From the NCBI GenBank assembly GCA_015680685.1, contig MNCI01000667.1:120085-152739 (forward strand): a DNA stretch of 32,655 nt, given 5' to 3'. This DNA is from Gnetum montanum (Eukaryota; Streptophyta; Gnetopsida; Gnetales; Gnetaceae). Shown here in pieces: positions 19,195 to 30,940 of this stretch. The notes beneath the pieces were generated by a model. That model was not told the origin of the DNA and did no database searches. It saw only the letters and a program-made list of their open reading frames with translations. The position numbers and the translations under genes were made by a program. Every line of letters begins with the position of its first letter. Position 1 is the stretch's first letter.

Positions 19195-20110
19195 TGATGA
19201 GTGGCGAGCAACCCCTACACTCAACCATACAAATACAAGCGTAGCACGTGTGATTCGGTCAAACTCTACAGACTAAATGCCTACACGCCTCATGGAACAC
19301 TTAAGGTTAACCATTCATTGTCTTCCCATACTTACTTGTAGTTGTCACGGTGTATGGTTAAGTAAGTTCGAGGTATATGATTTTTATAGCTTTTTATGTT
19401 TTATGTCTCCTATGTTAACAAGGTGAAGGGTTGATAAACTAATTACTAATTCTAACTAATGACTAAGTTTAAATTACCTAGCGTCAGCATCCGTTCCCAC
19501 TTACTGTACATACCCTAAACCAATGCAACCGTGGCTACCAAACGCTAATCGTTACTAGGATTACCACGTGTAATGCACATGCTCGAAGTGGTTGTACTGA
19601 GGCACTTAACTAGGAGGAAAGGGTTGAGAGAATCTAATCTAGCCTAAGCGCGATGAGCATCCATTCCTTGATTATCCGTACACATCTTACATGCTCGTAA
19701 TCAAGTTGTACTCATTTTGTGTTACCAGGAGATAAGGGTGAGAGAGAAAATAATAAATAACATTAAATAAAATCCTATTCCATGCACTGCAAGGTTTATC
19801 TAGGAAGTTCGTCTTTATTGCCATATACAACTTGTGTTCAGGTACAATGTTGCTCGAATAAAGATTCGTTCGCTTTAGGACTCCTACTGCGGGCATATGG
19901 AAAATATTCTATCTCTGGAGTGATCAATTTGCCAGAGTCTCCCTACTTCTAGCCTAGGATGAGGAAACAAGGGAGAGCCACCTCTTATTTATATATTTTG
20001 CGGCGCACCGTGATATCATGTATGTGATATCACACGGGATGACACGATATCGCATACACGATATTGAATGGGATGCAATATCGCGCCCTATGCGATATCG
20101 CGTCTCATCA
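19195..20110 (-). repeat. E2 5' LTR
   Basis: 916 bp, starting TGATGAGTGGCGAG and ending CGCGTCTCATCA on the plus strand. Minus-strand TATA box at 19986-19993. GATATC-type palindromes fill 20010-20105. One copy of the ~105-bp module. Confidence 0.92.
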
Positions 20111-20536
20111 CATGTGCTCGAAGCGGTTATACTAAGGCACTTAACTAGGAGAGAAGGCTTGAGAGAGATTTAATGAACTATGAAAGTAATTAAATGATAA
20201 ATAATAAATAAAAGTCCTATTTAGCCTATTCCATGCATTGCAAGATTTATCCAAGAAGTTCATCTTTATTACCATACACAAACTTGTGTTCAGGTACAAT
20301 GCCTGCTTGAATAAAGATCCGTTCACTTTGGAGTTCCTACTGCGGGCACATGGAAAATATTCTATATCTGGAGGGGAAAAACTGCTAGAGTTTTGCTACA
20401 GTCTAGGCCTAGAATGAGAATCAAGGGAGAGTCGCCTCTTATTTATAGACTTGGCAGCGCATTGCGATATCGCAGGGGACGATACGATATCGTGTGGGAT
20501 GTGATATCGCGGCCCATGCGATATCACGTCCCATCA
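20111..20536 (-). repeat. E1 3' LTR, right part
   Basis: Resumes E1's LTR after the E2 insertion and ends cccatca at 20536, followed by tacccccatgattg, the PPT side of E1. The ~105-bp module seen in other LTRs is absent. GATATC palindromes lie at 20465-20526. Confidence 0.88.
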
Positions 20537-21857
20537 TACCCCCATGATTGAATGAAAACTCGTCCTTGAGTTCCTTACAACATATTGGGAAGGTATGAGA
20601 TTATTAACTCAAATGGAACTAATGGGATGACATGTGAACGGATCATCATTACAAGACATAACAAAAATGGTGTTCATAACAACAAGAGTGAAGACCTTAT
20701 TACATTTGACATCAGGCCTTATTTGGTAGCTGAGAAAGAGAGAGAAAGAAGTTTTGTTGCTATTACTGCCAAAATTGAGCCTTTCGTTGTCCATCCGTAA
20801 GCATGCCATCAGTCTTGTTCCTTACATAGCTGCTTTAGCACCGCTCCATTCCAAGTGTTCCCTCTAGATCCAATCTGTCATTGTATGATGACCATCTGCA
20901 CACACAACACAATCTTAAATTAGCAAGGGTAAATGAATTTTCAATGCAGTTGATACCTTGCTTCGGTGAAAGGTCCACTGGCTAGGTTGTGGTATGGCTG
21001 ATTGCAGGTCTGGAGATATAATATTGATGACTTCTGAAGGTGTAGGGGTTAGGAGAAAATCGAAAAAATTGGGTCCCGTACCCCCATGACTAATCGCGAA
21101 CCTCCAGTAGCGAGAGAATGGAAAAAGAAAAGGAACAAGAAAGATGAAGAAAAAGAGACAACTATAACGTCGATGAAATGGATGTCAAGATGGAAATGAA
21201 CAAAATAAAATCGATTGCAAAAATGTTTAAGGAAAAGAAATTAACTGATGCCCCAAAGAGGAATGCCAGTGGGTCCTCCCCAAAGCAGGCTCATTCCCTT
21301 AATGCCTTGACAAACCCACATTCAAAGAGTCTATAAGCTTTGAGAATGTTATGTGAAACAAGAGTTAAAGTCTTAACCGCAAGAATTTACCAAGAAGAAA
21401 ACAATGCATCAACCAAAATATACACTAATGATACAATCGGCAATGAGGTGAATAATGGAGAGAAGGATGGAGAGAAGAGAATGGAATGGAATCCCAAGAA
21501 CAAGGTGGTGTACAGCCCCTTGTGGAGTTCATGATTAGTGTGACTTAGCAGATCCCATTCCAAGTCCGGCCTCAGACAAACCACATCCAGTGACTTCGCA
21601 TTAATGCATTCGGTCAATCCATCCACTTGAAGTAACAATAATGCCTTCATCGAAGAGCCACCACCATTCTGACGAAACGAAGGAGGAGAGAATGGGAAGT
21701 GAGAAGGGCCTTAGTTAGAGGGAACATTTTTATTTTAGTTCCATAACCAGTGCTTGTAGCCCAAGGAATTATTTGTTCTAAGGGGTGTGCTTTGAATTCT
21801 CACTTTTTCTTCTCTTTTTTTTTGTTTTATGTGTTTATGCGTGAGAACCACACCATG
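20537..21857 (-). other. E1 3' tail, first part
   Basis: Non-coding tail colinear with E2 6940-8160, from the PPT to gagaaccacaccatg, where E4 is inserted. No intact gene. Confidence 0.8.
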
Positions 21858-22844
21858 TGATGAGTGGCGAGGTACCCCTACACTCAACCATATGAATGTG
21901 AGCATAGCATGCGCGATCCGGTCAAACTCCGCAGACTAACTTCCTACATGCCTCATGGAACACTTAAGGTTAACCAGTCGTTGTCTTCCCAGACTTACTT
22001 ATAGTTGTCACGATGTATGGTTAAGTATGTATGAGGTATGTGATTTTTATAGCTTTTTATGTTTTTCTCCTATGCTATTGAGGTGAAGGATTGAGAAACT
22101 AATTACTAATTCTAACTAATGACTAAGTCTAAATTACCTAGCGTTAGCATCCATTCCCACTTACCGTACACACCCTGAACCAATGCAACCGTGGCTACCA
22201 AACGCTAATCGTTACTGGGATTACCACGTGTAACGCACGTGCTTGAAGTGGTTGTACTGAGGCACTTAACTAGGATGAAAGTGTTGAGAGATTATAATCT
22301 AGCCTAAGTGCGATGAGCAGCCAATTCCTTGACTATCCGTACACATCTTGGTGCGTGACTACCACTGGGATTACCAAGCGTAGATCCTAGATACACCACT
22401 GGGTTACCAAGTAGTCACACTGAGATGCTTGTAATCAAGTCGTACTCATTCCGCGTTCTAGGAGATAAGGGTGAGAGAGAAAATAATAAATAACATTAAA
22501 ATAAAATCCTATTCCATGCACTGCAAGGTTTATCCAGGAAGTTCGTCTTTATTGCCGTACACAACTTGTGTTCAGGTACAATGTTGCTCGAATAAAGATC
22601 CGTTCAATTTGGGACTCCTACTGCGGGCACATGGAAAATATTCTATCTCTGGAGTGATCAATCTACCAGAGTTTCTCTACTTCTAGCCTAGGATGAGAAA
22701 ATAAGGGAGAGTCACCTCTTATTTATAGATATGACGGTGCACTGCGATATCGCGTACGCGATATTGCATGGGACAATGCGATATCACGTACACGATATCG
22801 CATGGGATGCGATATCGCGGCCTATGCGATATCGCGTCTCATCA
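21858..22844 (-). repeat. E4 3' LTR
   Basis: 987 bp. Six GATATC-type motifs at 22746, 22760 (GATATT), 22780, 22794, 22811 and 22828 lie between TATA and the LTR end. A 64-bp insert with 8-bp inverted ends (GTGACTAC/GTAGTCAC) is at 22355-22418. Confidence 0.93.
22355..22418. repeat. 64-bp LTR insert with 8-bp inverted ends
   Basis: GTGACTAC at 22355-22362 and GTAGTCAC at 22411-22418 enclose two copies of ccactggg(a)ttaccaag. Also present in the other E4 LTR near 28585-28650, with a mutated left arm; absent from E0, E1, E2 and E3 LTRs. Part of it resembles the family's own actgggatcaccaagcgta, so it may be an internal duplication. Confidence 0.7.
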
Positions 22845-24713
22845 TACCCCCATGAGTGAATGAAAACTTGTCCTCGAGTTCCTTACAAAATATTGGGAAG
22901 GTATGGGATTATTGAGGTGAATGGAACTAATGGGATGACATGTGAACGAATCATCATTACAAGACTTGACAAAACTGGTGTTCATGACAACAAGAGTGAA
23001 CATCTTATTACATTGACATCAAGCCTCATTTGGCATCTTAAGAGAAAGAGAGAGAAAGAAGTGTTGCTGCTACCAATGCCAAGATTGCACCTTTGTTGTC
23101 CATCCATAAGTGCATCATCGATGTTGCTCCTTGCATAGCTGCTTCAGCGCTGCTCTATTCCATGTGTTCCTTCCAGATCCAATCCGTTGTTGCATGATCG
23201 CCATCTGCACACACAACACAATCTTTGTATTAGCATGGGTAAATGAATTTTCAATGCAGTTGATACCTTGCTGTGGTGAAAGGTCCATTGGCTAAGTTGT
23301 GGTATGGCTGATTGCGGATCTGGAGATATAGTATTGATGACTACCGAAGGTGTAGGGGTTAGGAAATAATCGAAAAAATCAGGGCTAGGAGAAAATTGAA
23401 AAAATCGGGCCCCGTACCCCCATGACTAATCGCGAACCTCCGATAGCGTTAGAATGGAGAAAGAAAAGGGAAAAGAAAGATGAGGAAAAAGAGACAACTA
23501 TAACATCGATGAAATAGATGTAAGATGGAAATGAACAAAATAAAATTAATTGCAAAAATGTTAGGGGAAAGAAATTAATTGGTGCACCAACTAGGAATGT
23601 CAGTGGATCCTTCCCAAAGCAGGTTCATGCCCTTAATGCCCTAACAAACCCACATTCAGAGAGTCCATAGGCTCCAGGAATGTCATTTGGAATAAGAGTT
23701 AAAGTCTTAACCATGAGAATTTACCAAAAAGAAAACAATGTATCTACCAAAATATATATACACTAATAATACAACCGGCAATGAGGTGAACAATGGAGAG
23801 AAGGATGGAGAGAAGAGAATGGAATGGAATCCCAAGAACAAGGTGGTGTACAGCCCCTTGTGTGTTTCATGATTAATGTCACTTGGCAAATCTCATTCCA
23901 ACTTCAGCCTCAAACCAACCACATCCAGTAACTTCGCATTAATGCATTCGGCCAAACCATCCCCTTGAGTAACAAGAATGCCTTCACCCAAGAGTCACCA
24001 CCATTCCGAAGAAACAAATGAGGAGAGAAGGGGAAGCAAGAATGGCCTTAGTTAGAGGGAACTTTGTTAGTTCCATAACCAGTGCTTGTAGCCCAAATAA
24101 TTATTTCGTCTAAGGGGTGTGCTTTGAATTCTGACTTCTTTATTTTTTCTCTTTTTTGTTCCTTTTTTGTTGTTGTTTCATTTTGTTTTTTTTTGTTTTG
24201 TGTTTTTATGCATGAGAACCACACCATGCAAAGACTTTGTTATTTTTATTTGCTCAGCTTCTTGATGATTGGGTAACATCGGAACGGTAAGAAAACTCAA
24301 GAAGAAAACATCCGAGCCCCCAAGAGAACGGCCAACACAAATGCATCAAGTTCCCTTAAAGTCACACCCTTTTCAAATCTTGAGTCCTTCCTTAGTTTGA
24401 GAAATGCCCAGTCACCGATTCGTTAAAGTTGTTCATACTATCATTCCAAACACTTATTGGGTGATAAACTTACAGGGTGGATAACACACACACACACACA
24501 CACACAAAATGAAAAAGTATAACGATGTTGTAAGACAAAAACAAGAAAAGCTAAAGAAATTTGTAAAACAAAAATGTGTAAGACAAAAATGTGTAAAACA
24601 AAAACGTGAAAAAAAAACTTGAAAGAACTGAGGGCCCCATATGATTAGCATAGGTGGCCATATCCCCCATGACTGAATTGCAAGGGAGAGATCTGAAATA
24701 ATGAGCACCTATT
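22845..24713 (-). other. E4 non-coding 3' tail
   Basis: About 1.87 kb, same landmarks as the E2 tail: PPT copy near 22849, TCATGGGGG complement near 23416, (ca)n at 24484-24506, minisatellite 24529-24622, and TCATGGGGG complement near 24665. No intact gene. Confidence 0.8.
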
Positions 24714-25952
24714 TTAATTCCTTAAAACTGCCCAACTTCTCCCCATTAATGTTCTCAGATTAAGGGGTGGAAGTCGGCGGTGCTCATATTTCAATGTGTC
24801 TATGCCTTCATTGTTGGCATGGTTTGTCTCCTCAGTTCGTTCCATGCATATTTTTCTACTCCTTCTAGTAGTTGTCAACCACGGGGTGTCTACTACTTGT
24901 TGTGTGGTTGCTGCATATAGGCACTTTTGTATGTCAATATCTTGTGCACACTGATTGCATGTAGGCAATGTTAAACTTCGCATCACCCATGATTTCTGCA
25001 TGCAATGGCACTCTGTGTCACCATATGCAATGCATGGAACTCTCTTCCTCTCAATCTCCCCAAAAGTATTTTTCTTGGATATTTCTAGGGAAAGATTGCA
25101 GATTCCTAAGCATGCATCTATTGTACTCAGCCATGCCCTTCCCATTATTATTGGGAAATCCCCTTTTTCATTGTTTATTTGGATCACTAGGAAATCAGCT
25201 GGGTATGACCAACCATCCACGGTGGTAACAATGTCCTCAACCTATCCCAAGGGAACAGTGATGGACTGGTCAGCCAGCTCTAAGCAAATATTGCTTTGCT
25301 TGAGTGGAGGCAGGTTCCAGGTTTTATACAATTCTTGTGAGATTAAGTTGACTCCAGAGCCTGAGTCGAGGAGAGCCTTATGCGGTTCATTCCCAGTGAC
25401 TTGGAGATAAACTAGGGGGACCCCACGATCAGATAATTTCTTGGGAAGGTGGCCTACCTTAATCCAGTTGATAACGGTATGTGTTAATATAACCGTGTGC
25501 ATCGAGTGCGATTTTTTATTTGAAGGGGGTTCCAAAACCTTATTTAGTACGGTGATGTTTAGATGTTCAACCGCTTGTGAGGGTGAGGGCTTAGTTGGAT
25601 TGTTGGTTTTGAAGAAAGGTCTTTTTGGCGTAAAATTGTTAGGACCAACTGAGAATTGAGGATTGGAAGCCCTAGTGACATTGGGTTGTTGCGGTTGAGT
25701 GGGAAATACCCTTGGCATTGTTGAAGCGGTTGGTGGTGGAGCTACCGGCGTGAGAGGTGTGGATGGATTTGGAGGATGGTATACATGTGGAGCATCCCTA
25801 CTAGGAGGGGAAGTCTGATAATATTCCCGAACTGGGTAGTGACGTTGTGGAGTTGCGTAACCCCTAGGGTCACTTGGAGGAATCGGCTGCTGCACGTAGT
25901 ATCCATAAGGATCGAGCTGCCGGTAAGGGTAGTATTGTTTCGGCGGTGGCAT
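24714..25952 (-). CDS. E4 retropepsin (protease) segment, one in-frame stop
   Basis: The linker starts MPPPKQYYPYRQLDPYGYYV and is Pro/Tyr-rich for about 110 residues. The protease core is LLDSGSGVNLISQELY with the intact catalytic DSG (Asp codon 25375-25377), then ELADQSITVPLG. A TAG at 25242-25244 (Leu in siblings) interrupts, and the frame continues in register to IIMGRAWLSTIDACL, CNQCAQDI and GRSWAVLRN. If the stop were read through, this would be a complete Ty3-type aspartic protease with a Cys-containing C-terminal extension of about 100 aa. It would mature gag in trans or cis. No RT follows. Confidence 0.83.
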
Positions 25953-27070
25953 CCCCCATGACTGTGGGTGTTTCCACTACTGATGTTATCTAATGGGTTG
26001 TGGTGGACTTCCACTCGGATAGTACGTCAATGGTTGGTGGAATTGTCTTGGGTTACCTTGAGGATAAGGTAACCTTTGGGGTGTCTGCCGTCTGTTGAGT
26101 CTTGGGTTAAGTGCATACACCCCAAACTCTTGAAGATGTGAGATGATTAGACAACATTCCTTAGGATGTCCGTATTGGCAGATCTCACATCCACCGTCAT
26201 TGCCTGAATCTAAATCCACAACTTCATCGGAGATATTTATTTTCCCCTTACCCTTATCACGTGTAGGGCCTGAATTCCTCCACTTTTTCTTGTCCTTGTC
26301 ACTACTTCATTCCTCCTTAGACTCCTCTACAATCTTTAGGATAGTTTCAATTTTATTATCTAATGAGCTTCATACTTCATCAACCTTAGCTACTACTTCT
26401 GTTATTAGCTTCTGAAGTCGCAAGGTTTTTCTGTTCACCAACTTTTCGATTGGTGACTCATCCTCTTCATCACAAAATTTCACTCCCTTCTTTCGAAGAG
26501 AGGGATCAAAGTTGTATTCTTCTACACTTTCCCTTTTTCGTAGCTCCCCTTCTTCTTTTGCTACTTGTTCCAACAAGTGATGTACTTCATGGGCTCTTAG
26601 TTGTGATAGTCTCCCTTGGGCATAAGTCCCAAGGGTTCTTCTAGTTTTGTGCCTTAGCCCATCCACGATGTGGTGAGTTGATCCCATTGAGCGTATCCAT
26701 GGCTCGAGCAACGATGTAACAATGTGTAGTAGCGGGCCATGGTAGTATCCAAGGGTTCGTGATTTCCTTGCTTCCATCCTTGGATCTGCTTACGCAAATT
26801 GGACACTCTGAAGTATGTTTGATACTTATCATTGAACAACTCTAACATTGTACTCCACCTCTTGATGGTTTCCGGTTTTAAGGACCAGTACCAACTTAAG
26901 TTTCTGCCACTCATTCTCAATGTTCTGCAAGGCGCAAGCATCATGGAATGCCTATAAATGATGTTGCGGATTAGCATTGTATCCCCCCTCAAAGGGTGGG
27001 ATGTTGTTAATTTCTAAACACTTGATCCGACTATCTTTTACATGCCTTGTTGGGATTCTCACTGCCTCCA
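25953..27070 (-). pseudogene. E4 gag core, broken
   Basis: Gag capsid blocks as in E2 (LELFNDKYQTYFRVSNLRKQ, QGWKQGNHEPLD, RTLGTYAQGRLSQLRAHEVH, then EEDESPIEKLVNRKTLRLQK). The zinc knuckle CEICQYGHPKECC near 26180 keeps the CX2CX3HX4C spacing common in Athila-type gag. Defects: a small deletion near 26897 with caact at both ends in siblings (about 35-43 bp lost), a frameshift near 26680, and stops near 26310 and 25995-26000. The frame runs into the protease segment without a pol shift signal. Confidence 0.82.
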
Positions 27071-27937
27071 TTATATCGAGCATACTTTGGGTTGCGAGTA
27101 GGGGTTCTTCATGATCATCTCTTTTATGACGCGTGTGATGTCTCTGTTGTTCCCTACTTTCCGTTCGTTCATGCCCTTGTCCTCTCTCTCGACTCTCTCA
27201 TCGAGGTCTCTTGTCTCTCCTACCTCTATCCTCACTGTTATGTTCATGGTGGCTGCGCCCAGATGTGGAAGGAGAGGGTGAGTGATGAGATGAAGGAGAA
27301 GAGGAAGGGGAACCATCTCCATGGCTATGCTTCTTGCCTTCTCTTCGGCTGCTATGGCCCCGATCGTGGTGACAATCTAAGTGCTTGTCCTTATGAGTGG
27401 TTGTTCCCTCTATGAATAGTTGGTATTTATAGGCATCAGAACCAGGGTTATGTATTGTTGATCGTAGGTTCTGATACCCTACCTCCTCACCATCATTAGG
27501 AGGGGGAACATCATTCATTAGAGAACCTGTGATAATGGGTCCATCATCTTCTATTTTGCTAAGGACGTGCGGGCCTTTGTTCTTCATCAGTGTATGTTGA
27601 CTCTCCTACTTTGAGTCCTTGATATGTTGTGCTTCTGTGGGATAACAATCCCTTATATCAAAGTTTACAATTCTGACATGCCAATCTATGCCAAAGCACG
27701 AAGAAGCATGTTTGGGACTAATCGATTTGGAGGTAACACTATGTTACTAAATAAATCTATCCAGCACATCTGTTCATCTTGATGGAGGATAAAAGTAAAA
27801 TTGGGAATATACTCATCGGGATGAGTATATGTCACCCTATATTGTTGAGGAACCGGTTGATCTAGGTTATGTATTTTTGATTGCTGACTGTCCTTTGTAT
27901 TATCCCTAGGTGAAGTGCTTTTGTGAATAGAAGACAT
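27071..27937 (-). pseudogene. E4 gag N-terminal region, broken
   Basis: ATG at 27937 (MSSIHKSTSPRDNTKDSQQS), then YRVTYTHPDEYIPNFTFILH and a TAG at 27686 in place of Gln. The ELYAEYV block is partly deleted. The frame resumes at 27587 through DVPPPNDGEEVGYQNL and the Arg/His/Ser-rich low-complexity section (HSHGDGSPSSSPSSHHSPSP). Confidence 0.8.
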
Positions 27938-28063
27938 TATTATCTATTGGTGTGTTAATTACCGTTATATAATTTTTTTTCTATTTGATTAACCCTAAGG
28001 TTTGTTAAAGCTCCCAACAATGTGAATAATATCCTATGTTCTATTTAACACACAAACACTTAG

Positions 28064-28082
28064 TCCCTGGCAACGGCGCCAA
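28064..28082 (-). promoter_or_regulatory. E4 primer binding site (tRNA-Asp)
   Basis: Minus strand TTGGCGCCGTTGCCAGGGA immediately after the 5' LTR. It matches the tRNA-Asp-type PBS TGGCGCCGTTGCCGGGGA except for one base. This is the key evidence for an Athila/Tat-like affiliation. Confidence 0.9.
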
Positions 28083-29006
28083 TGATGAGTGGCAAGGTAC
28101 CCCTACACTCAACCATAGGAATACGAGCGTAGAACGCATGATCCGATCGAACTCCGCAGACTAAGTGCCTAGATGCCTCATGGAACACTTAAGGTTAACC
28201 ATTTGTTGTCTTCCCAGACTTACTTGTAGTTGTCACGGTGTATGGTTAAGTAAGTCAGAGGTATGTGATTTTTATAGCTTTTTATGTTTTTCTCTCCTAT
28301 GCTATTGAGGTGAAGGGTTGAGAAACTAATTACTAATTCTAACTAATGACTAAGTCTAAATTACCTAGCGTCAACATCCGTTCCCACTTACCGTACACAC
28401 CCTAAACTGATGTAACCGTGGCTACCAAACGCTAATCGTTACTAGGATTACCACGCGTAACGCACGTGCTCGAAGTGGTTGTACTGAGGAACTTACCTAG
28501 GAGAAAAGTGTTGAGAGAATTTAATCTAGCCTAAGTGTGATGAGTAGTTGATTCCTTGACTATCCATACACATCTTGGTGCACGACTACCACTGGGATTA
28601 CCAAGCACAGATCCTAGATACGCCACTGGGTTACCAAGTAGTCACACTGAGATGCTCGTAATTAAGTTGTACTCATTCCGCGTTCTAGGAGATAAGGATG
28701 AGAGAGAAAATAATAAATAACATTAAAATAAAATCCTATTCCATGCACTGCAAGGTTTATCCAGGAAGTTCATCTTTATTGTCGTACACAACTTGTGTTC
28801 AGGTACAATGTTGCTCAAAGAAAGATCCGTTCAATTTGGGACTCCTACTGCGGGCACATGGAAAATATTCTATCTCTGGAGTGATCAATCTGCCAGAGTT
28901 TCCCTACTTCTAGCCTAGGATGAGGAAACAAGGGAGAGCCGCCTCTTATTTATAGATATGATGGCGCACTGCGATATCATGGCCTATGCGATATCGCTTC
29001 TCATCA
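28083..29006 (-). repeat. E4 5' LTR
   Basis: 924 bp. Minus-strand TATA box at 28947-28954 and AATAAA at 28775-28780. It has lost most of the GATATC array of its partner (two motifs remain), which accounts for most of the 63-bp length difference. Confidence 0.92.
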
Positions 29007-29011
29007 CCATG

Positions 29012-29719
29012 CAAAGACTTTGTTATTTTTATTTGCTCAGCTTCCCGATGATGGAGTAACGTTGAAACGGTAAGAAAACTCAAGAAGAACACATCCAAGC
29101 ACCCAAGAGAATGGCCAACACAAATGCATCAAGTTCCCTTGAAGCCACACCCTTTTCAATCATTGAGTCCTTCCTTAGTTTGAAAGATGCCCAGTCACCA
29201 ATTCGTTATAGTTCTTATTAGAAAGGGACTGCACATTTCCAAGCCGAGAAAGACCATAGAAATTTGGATGAATGGATGAAGTGAACTCATTGCCTGCCAT
29301 ATCAAAAGAACCATACCTTAGTATCAACATCATGACTTAAAGGTAAAAACCAAACATTAGCAATCAATAGGAATACAGTTCATACCATCATGAAGAACAC
29401 TTATTGGGTGACAAACTTAACAAGGTGGATAACACACGCACATGCATGCACACACACACACACAAAATGAAAAAGTATAAATGATGTTGTAAAACAAAAA
29501 CAGGAAAAGTTAAAGAAATTTGTAAAACAAAAATGTGTAAAAAAATGTGTAAAAGAAAAACGTGTAAAACAAAAATATGTAAAGCAAAAATGTGTAAAAA
29601 ATTGTGTAAAACAAAAACTTAAAAAGAACTGAGGGCCCCAAATGATTAGCATAGGTGGCCATCTCCCCCATGACTGAATGGAAAGGTAGAGATTTGAAAT
29701 AATGAGCACCTATTTGAAT
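29012..29719 (-). other. E1 3' tail, second part
   Basis: Resumes E1 after E4 at gcaaagactttg. Includes (ca)n at 29449-29463, minisatellite 29483-29625, and the TCATGGGGG complement near 29666. Non-coding. Confidence 0.82.
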
Positions 29720-30940
29720 TTCTTAAAAGTGCCCAAATTCTCCCCATTGATGTTCTTAGATTAAGCGGTGGAAGTTGGCGACGCTCATACTCCAATGTGT
29801 CTATGCCTTCGTTATGAACATGAGTTTTTACCCTAGTTCGTTCCATGCATGTTGGTCGGTTACTCTTTCGACTAGCTGTCAACCATGGGGGTCTACTTAT
29901 TGTGTGGTTGCTACATATAGGCACCTTTTTTTCAAAGTTTCAAGGGCACACCTGTTGCATGGAGGAGATGCTGTGCATTTCTCCATGTCATCACCTGATG
30001 AATCACTGTATGTGATGCATGGAACTTTCTTCTTCTCGATCTTTCCATAAATTTTTATCTTAGAGATTTCCAAGAAAAGATCGTGGATCCCTAGGCACAC
30101 ATCTATTGTACTTAGCCATGCCCTTCCCATTATAATTTGGAATTCCCCTTTATTACTATTAACTTCTATCACCAGGAAGTCAGCTGGGTATGACCAACCA
30201 CACACAATGGTAACGATGTCCTCCACTAATCCCAAGGGAATGATAATGGATTGGTCAGCCAGCTCTAGTTGAATGTTGCTTTTCTTAAGTTGAGGCAGGT
30301 TCCAAGCTTGATACATTTCTCGTGAGATTAAGTTGACTCCGGAACCTAAGTCAAGAAGAGACTTATGTGGTTCGTTCCTAGTGACTTGGAGATAGATTAA
30401 GGGACTTCCAAGATTAGAGAGTTTCTTGGGAAGGTGGCCTACCTTGATCCAGTCAGTTACGGTATGTGTTAACATAACTGTATGCGTTGAGCTCTATTGT
30501 TGGATTGAAGGGAGCTCTGAAGCCTTATTTTTTGGAGGAGTGAATACAGACTCAACCGCTTGTGGTTGTGAGAGCTTGTCTGGGCTTTTGGTTTTGAAGA
30601 AAGGTCTTCTCTTTTTGCGGTTGTCAGAACCAGCAGCGGGTTGAAGGTTTACGGCTCTCGTAGCATTGCGTTGCTGCGGTTGAGTGGGGAGTTCCCCTTG
30701 CATTGTTGGAGTAGTAGGTATCGGAACTAATGGTGCGAGAGAGGCAGATGGATTTAGAGGATGGTATGGATGTGGAGCGTCTCCTGGAGGAGAAGGAGTC
30801 CTTCTAAAGTACTCCCAAACTTGGTAGTGACATTGTGGAGTTTTGTGACCCATAGAGTCACTTGGAGAAACCGGCTGCTGCACATAATAGCCATATGGGC
30901 TCGGTTGCCGGTAAGGGTATTGTTGTTTCGGTGATGGCAT
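29720..30940 (-). pseudogene. E1 protease region, broken
   Basis: Linker from MPSPKQQYPYRQPSPYGYYV (30940) to a stop at 30494. The protease frame runs 30475-29897 with LLDLGSGVNLISREMY: the triad is DLG, so Ser/Thr is replaced by Leu at the second position. It then reads ELADQSIIIPLG, IIMGRAWLSTIDVCL and CNRCALETLKKRCL. A frameshift near 29900 separates the C-terminal GRIWALLRN segment. Confidence 0.83.

Larger units (their letters stand above)
6349..20110 (-). mobile_element. E2: gag-protease LTR retrotransposon nested in the E1 LTR
   Basis: Bounded by LTRs 6349-6939 (3') and 19195-20110 (5'), each TGATGAG...CTCATCA on the plus reading. Target duplication is cacgt (6344-6348) versus catgt (20111-20115), one mismatch. 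Order on the minus strand: 5' LTR, decayed PBS, gag N-terminus, interruption by E3 (11453-18418), gag core, protease, tail, PPT, 3' LTR. Without E3 it is about 6.8 kb. No RT, RNase H or integrase. Confidence 0.9.
21858..29006 (-). mobile_element. E4: most complete gag-protease LTR retrotransposon, nested in E1 tail
   Basis: 7,149 bp with both LTRs (21858-22844 and 28083-29006), no assembly gap, a near-perfect PBS, gag, protease and tail. Exact 5-bp target duplication ccatg at 21853-21857 and 29007-29011. The interrupted E1 tail reads through cleanly as ...cacaccatg then caaagacttt. The protease keeps its DSG triad. This is the best representative of the family in the window, yet it still has several stops and small deletions and no RT or integrase. 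Confidence 0.94.

Noticed and set aside
22471-22686. 71-codon ORFs inside both E4 LTRs (22471 and 28698)
   Set aside because: Both are the same LTR interior, opposite to element transcription. They are near-identical only because LTRs are copies.
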